A stretch of DNA of 64,000 nt from Bicyclus anynana (Eukaryota; Arthropoda; Insecta; Lepidoptera; Nymphalidae): NCBI RefSeq assembly GCF_947172395.1, contig NC_069090.1, positions 14,900,962 to 14,964,961 of the forward strand, given 5' to 3'. Numbering within the stretch: the stretch's first letter is position 1; the number at the start of each line of letters is the position of its first letter. The position numbers were made by a program, and so were the translations under genes. Positions 60,346 to 64,000 of the stretch are shown one piece after another. A model generated the notes under the pieces. It saw only the letters and a program-made list of their open reading frames with translations, was not told the origin of the DNA and searched no databases.

Positions 60346-61230
60346 TTCGTGAGTTGGTGCCAATGCCCTCTATTACTAGTAGAGTCCTTTTCATGAAAAA
60401 AGTCCCACTAAAACCTGAACTAAAATTGACAGCGCCTTACACAAATGACATTAAGACCGCCATTACCGAATGACAATGAGCGCCGCGTCTTGGGGACTTC
60501 ATTAGTAATATTTTACATTTTTTTTGATTCACTCACTCACTCAACGCTTCAATTTTTCATTCATCGCCAAACGTGAGTCAATTGACACTGTGATCCAGTC
60601 ATTTGGGTGGGTTTGCGCTATTTATGTGCCGCAGGACATCGGCTTCTAAGCGACGCAATTTTTCCAGTAATGCGTTATTTTAAACAAACGCGTCATGTAA
60701 ACAAAAAAATGGCTTAAGGCGGGTACTGACCGACGTCACAGAGTGTAATGATATATTCAAAGCGTCATGCTATTTACGTAGTTACACCAAAAACTCCTTT
60801 GTATGGTCTTTCTACTATTAAAAGAAGGTTTGGCTGTAGTAAGGGGAAATCGCAGCCATCGGATTGAAATAGCCAGCTATAGCTTGGCAACTTCGTTTGT
60901 AACACTCACGATGGGCCGCGCGGGGTAGGTGGGGGGGGGCGTGTAGCAATGAATGAAAATCCGATGACTGATGCACCTCACTTCATCGCTCGCACGATTT
61001 CACACCCGCGCAATCTTTCCCCTCGTCGCCCGCATATCATGGGAGTGTCATCAACGAACTTGCCAGACTATAATAGACCGTTTTTATAACAGTAATTTAT
61101 TCCTCTGTCATGTGGCCCCCCACCATTGTAGAATGAGTGCTACAATCGCTAATTACGTACAGTGGCACACAATACTTTTTCAACGACGATAATAAAAGAA
61201 ATAAAACAATTAACAAAACTTGGTAAATCA
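60346..61230. other. Unassigned, partly GC-rich flank
   Basis: A palindrome-like GTCCTTTTCATGAAAAAAGTC is at about 60386 and a G-run at 60930-60940. No gene supported. Confidence 0.4.
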
Positions 61231-61518
61231 CACTAATGTTATAAAGGCGAAAGTGTTTGTGTGTGTGTGTAAGACGCTTCTCCTTTGCGCTATGGCTACT
61301 GTAATATTATAAAGGCGAAAGTTTGTGTTCGTGTGTGTGAACACAAACTTTCGCTGTTGAAAAGAAAAAGTGTAAGTATGTTTGTTCCTCCTTTGCGTTA
61401 CGGCTACTGTAGCGATTTGTCTGAAATTTTAAATAGAGATAGATTTTACTCTGGATCACCACATAGGCTACTTTTCCTGAAAACTGAATTCCACGCGGAC
61501 GAAGTCGCGGGCGTCCGC
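61231..61518 (+). mobile_element. Helitron-B copy with internal duplication and fold
   Basis: Two successive starts (ATGTTATAAAGGCGAAAG, ATATTATAAAGGCGAAAG), a 16-bp perfect hairpin (61315-61330 with 61339-61354), and the end CCACGCGGACGAAGTCGCGG then CGTCCGCAAG. Confidence 0.65.
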
Positions 61519-61679
61519 AAGTAATTTTTAATTGGCGTGAGGCATAGCCCTTGTATAGACTTGGCCTCCTAGATTTGTCTCTTATAAGGAAGCCTGAATT
61601 ATTGTACCCAATGACATGGCCTATTTAAAAATTAAAAAGAAATCATTGTAGCATGGTTTACCTGTGTGTAAATGAACAT

Positions 61680-61974
61680 TTTTTTTTTAATTCTTTTACA
61701 AGATAGCCCTTGACTACAATCTCACCTGATGGTAAGTGATGATGTAGTCTTAGATGGAAGCGGGCTAACTTGTTAGGAGGAGGATGAAAATCCACACCCC
61801 TTTCGGTTTCTACACGGCATCGTACCGGAACGCTAAATCGCTTGGCGGTACGTCTTTGCCGGTAGGGTGGTAACTAGCCACGGCCGAAGCCTCCCACCAG
61901 CCAGACCTGGACCAATTAAGAAAATCTCAATCTGCCCAGCTGGGGATCGAACCCAGGACCTCCGTTTTGTAAAT
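61680..61974 (-). mobile_element. SINE-A copy, head truncated
   Basis: Full body on the minus strand to GACCTCCGTTTTGTAAAT. The A-box part is missing. Confidence 0.82.
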
Positions 61975-62417
61975 TACCAAACGAACTGTAGGAATAAATA
62001 GCTTTGTGATGTGGTCTGAGGTTTTATATTGAGTAGATTAGGAAATGGGAGTAGTAAAACAATATTGTCAAGTTGATCTACTTCCGTTTCACAATTTTCA
62101 CGTGAAAAAAGATATAAATATTTTAACATCAACCTTATCATTTAAGTTTACTTACCAACCAAATTAACACCGCTACGTGTATATTTCTGATATCTGCAAA
62201 GTAATGACGAAATAGCAAATAAGAAATTATAAAACATCTTATTTACCTACATCTGCAAAATGAGTGATTCAAATTTCACAACATTTTAGGTATTTCACTT
62301 GTATATCATCTTTAAAATAACTTTAGCTCTATGGGTATAATAAGAAAAAATAAATTGTAGAGTACATAAATTGAATAACATTAGGAACTAATAAAAACTT
62401 TAAAAAGCATTCCAAAA
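61975..62417. other. No feature recognised
   Basis: AT-rich, nothing supportable. Confidence 0.5.
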
Positions 62418-62655
62418 CTCTTATCATCATAATCATCATCTCCTTACCCTTATCCCATTTAAGTGGGGTCGGAAAAATATGTCAATCTTTTCCATTCGTC
62501 TCTATTACTCGTCAACTCATCATCTACTCCTTTTACACGTATGTACTTTTTCACACAATCCAACCATCTCTTCTTTGGCCCTCCTCTCCTCTTATGTCCT
62601 TCCACTTGCACATTCAACATTTTTCTAGTAATATGACTTTCACATTCCAAAACTC
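62418..62655 (-). pseudogene. LINE ORF2 C-terminal fragment
   Basis: The minus strand reads GHKRRGGPKKRWLDCVK... DEWKRLTYFSDPT then stop, the basic GRPKKRW and ..DP ends of insect LINE polymerases, with an ATGATGATT-type tail. Confidence 0.7.
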
Positions 62656-63439
62656 TTAATTAAGTAAAAACACAAAAATTCGAAAATACCTACTTTCATA
62701 TTATGTGCTATCTGCATGTACTGACGATGGCCATAACTATTACATCTAAATAGAGTTAAAGTTGGAATTGTTGTAGCCAATCAAGCAAAAACTACCATTG
62801 TAAGTCCTTATGTCGTCATGTCTTCATGTTTTGCAGGTTTTCATGTTTGTATGTGTGTATTTATGTATGTATGTATGTATGTATGTGTGTATGTATGTAT
62901 TTAAGTATACTCAGTTTGTATGTATTATTGTATATTATTTATGTATTTAGGAATATGTATTTAAATTACTTAACTTTGTCTTATTTTTTGTGTGCGTATA
63001 CCCGAATCTGTGCTCTTCGCTCTTTAGCGGTAAGACCGCCATTTGTACATTAGTTTCTGAGTCTTATTATAAGGGGCCCGAACAGCACATCAAATTGTTT
63101 TTAATAAAATATAAATTCACGTAGGGTACATTCACATCATTTTAAATGTACAAACCACGTCTAAAAAGCCAGATAAGACCACATTAGTCATCAAAACTAA
63201 ATATACGTGTGCACACTCTAACTACGGTGTATTTGTTGATAAATACACGTTCAATTATAAATTTATTGTTTAATTTATAATTACGCTGTCTAATATAATT
63301 AGTACATATTTACTTAATATTTAGCACGACTGTTGTTAACATTCGCACGTCGTTACAACGTGCAATTTAAACCTATGTTTCATAAGACTTTGATAAAACT
63401 TTCTTTTTATCAACATTCCTTTAATCCACATTTTATAGT
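62656..63439. other. No gene; one microsatellite
   Basis: See 62845-62910. Confidence 0.5.
62845..62910. repeat. (GTAT)n microsatellite
   Basis: Interrupted GTAT/TGTG tract. Confidence 0.85.
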
Positions 63440-63514
63440 ATGGAAGGTCAGGCATCACTTCTTATTAAAGATGGGATATGGAGCTGAGACCTAACAAGCT
63501 GATCCAATGCAGGG

Positions 63515-63515
<1 letters not shown>
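63440..63515 (+). repeat. Repeat family C fragment
   Basis: ATGGAAGGTCAGGCATCACT...ATATGGAGCTGAGACC..CAATGCAGG. Meets a LINE tail at once. Confidence 0.5.
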
Positions 63516-63568
<53 letters not shown>

Positions 63569-63610
63569 ACGGCTGGTGGAAGTCCATTGTTGGACATCTG
63601 CTGTTTTTAC
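63516..63610 (-). pseudogene. RTE-like LINE 3' end with long (CAT)n tail
   Basis: About 17 TCA units, then the inverted 3' UTR block GTCCATTGTTGGACATCTG. Confidence 0.6.
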
Positions 63611-64000
63611 ACAAAACCTAATACGATTAGGTGGTTACTTTCGGCGAAGTAAATAATTATAATTTGAACTTCCTTATTGATCACACTATGAATATTGATA
63701 GCTATTAGGTTTTGCCCTATTTGTTACTTGTTCCATGATATATATATGTACATATAGATGACACACTTTATGTTTACGAGTTTATTATTGAACGTGAGCC
63801 TACGATAGCCAGATACCCCATTTTAAGAATGCTGAATAATTGTCAACCTATGCTCCTACTATAGGTACCTAAATATGATAGCCAATTAAGGAGTTAGGAC
63901 AGTGGTGACTTTGGAAGCCGCAGCGGCCGGCAAAAGAGGCATTGGTGGATAAACGTGTGAATGTGGGCCGAGGCGAAGCCGAGTCACACATACGTAAGTA
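63611..64000. other. No gene; GC-rich edge
   Basis: 63930-64000 (GGCCGAGGCGAAGCCGAGTC) looks like the start of a repeat cut by the window edge. Confidence 0.35.

Noticed and set aside
59190..63570. Runs of CAT/GAT as CRISPR-like or regulatory repeats
   Set aside because: They are microsatellite tails of LINE 3' ends. Eukaryotic context, no spacer structure.

Overview
The window reads as nuclear DNA of a moth or butterfly. It is AT-rich, intron-dominated and full of short interspersed repeats of types common in Lepidoptera: tRNA-headed SINEs, small Helitron-like elements ending in CTAG, and LINE 3' ends with (GAT)n or (TTA)n tails. A butterfly is my guess from the repeat families; it is not proven by the sequence.

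One cellular protein-coding gene can be supported. It lies on the minus strand and has two coding exons, 51516-51338 and 12688-11434, separated by a 38,649-bp intron. The exons join in phase at a canonical donor (AG|GTAAGT) and acceptor (TTTGTTCTAG|G), giving a 477-residue seven-transmembrane protein of the rhodopsin family. TM1 is on the small exon and TM2-TM7 are on the large one. Its closest resemblance, by motif only, is to the orphan receptors of the GPR161/GPR101 branch. Several class-A hallmark residues are replaced (DRY is DQH, D2.50 is N, CWxP is LHVP, NPxxY is SPFLF). The large exon is extremely G+C rich in an A+T-rich surround. A TATA-less core promoter (Inr plus a correctly spaced DPE) can be read 149 bases upstream of the first ATG.

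Inside the intron, on the opposite strand, sits a full-length non-LTR retrotransposon (15952-20369) with a perfect 13-bp target-site duplication. It has an L1/CR1-type ORF1 and an RTE-like endonuclease/reverse-transcriptase ORF2. The two ORFs are in one frame, separated only by a single TAG, and the first ATG of ORF2 lies after the first endonuclease catalytic residues. Translation of ORF2 therefore needs readthrough, non-AUG initiation, or reversion of the stop codon.

The rest of the window is intron and flank. Layout: 0-11 kb, dense SINEs, Helitrons, LINE tails and a TTAA-flanked MITE; 11.4-12.7 kb, receptor exon 2; 12.7-51.3 kb, intron with the LINE, a probable solo LTR, many SINE and Helitron copies and several palindromes; 51.3-51.7 kb, receptor exon 1 and promoter; 52-64 kb, gene-poor flank with LINE fragments, SINEs, Helitrons and microsatellites. 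A recurring oddity is closely spaced, often perfect inverted duplications (arms 16-92 bp, loops 6-51 bp), several of them formed inside repeats of different families, which suggests repeated local template switching. I see no tRNA, rRNA, CRISPR or bacterial feature.
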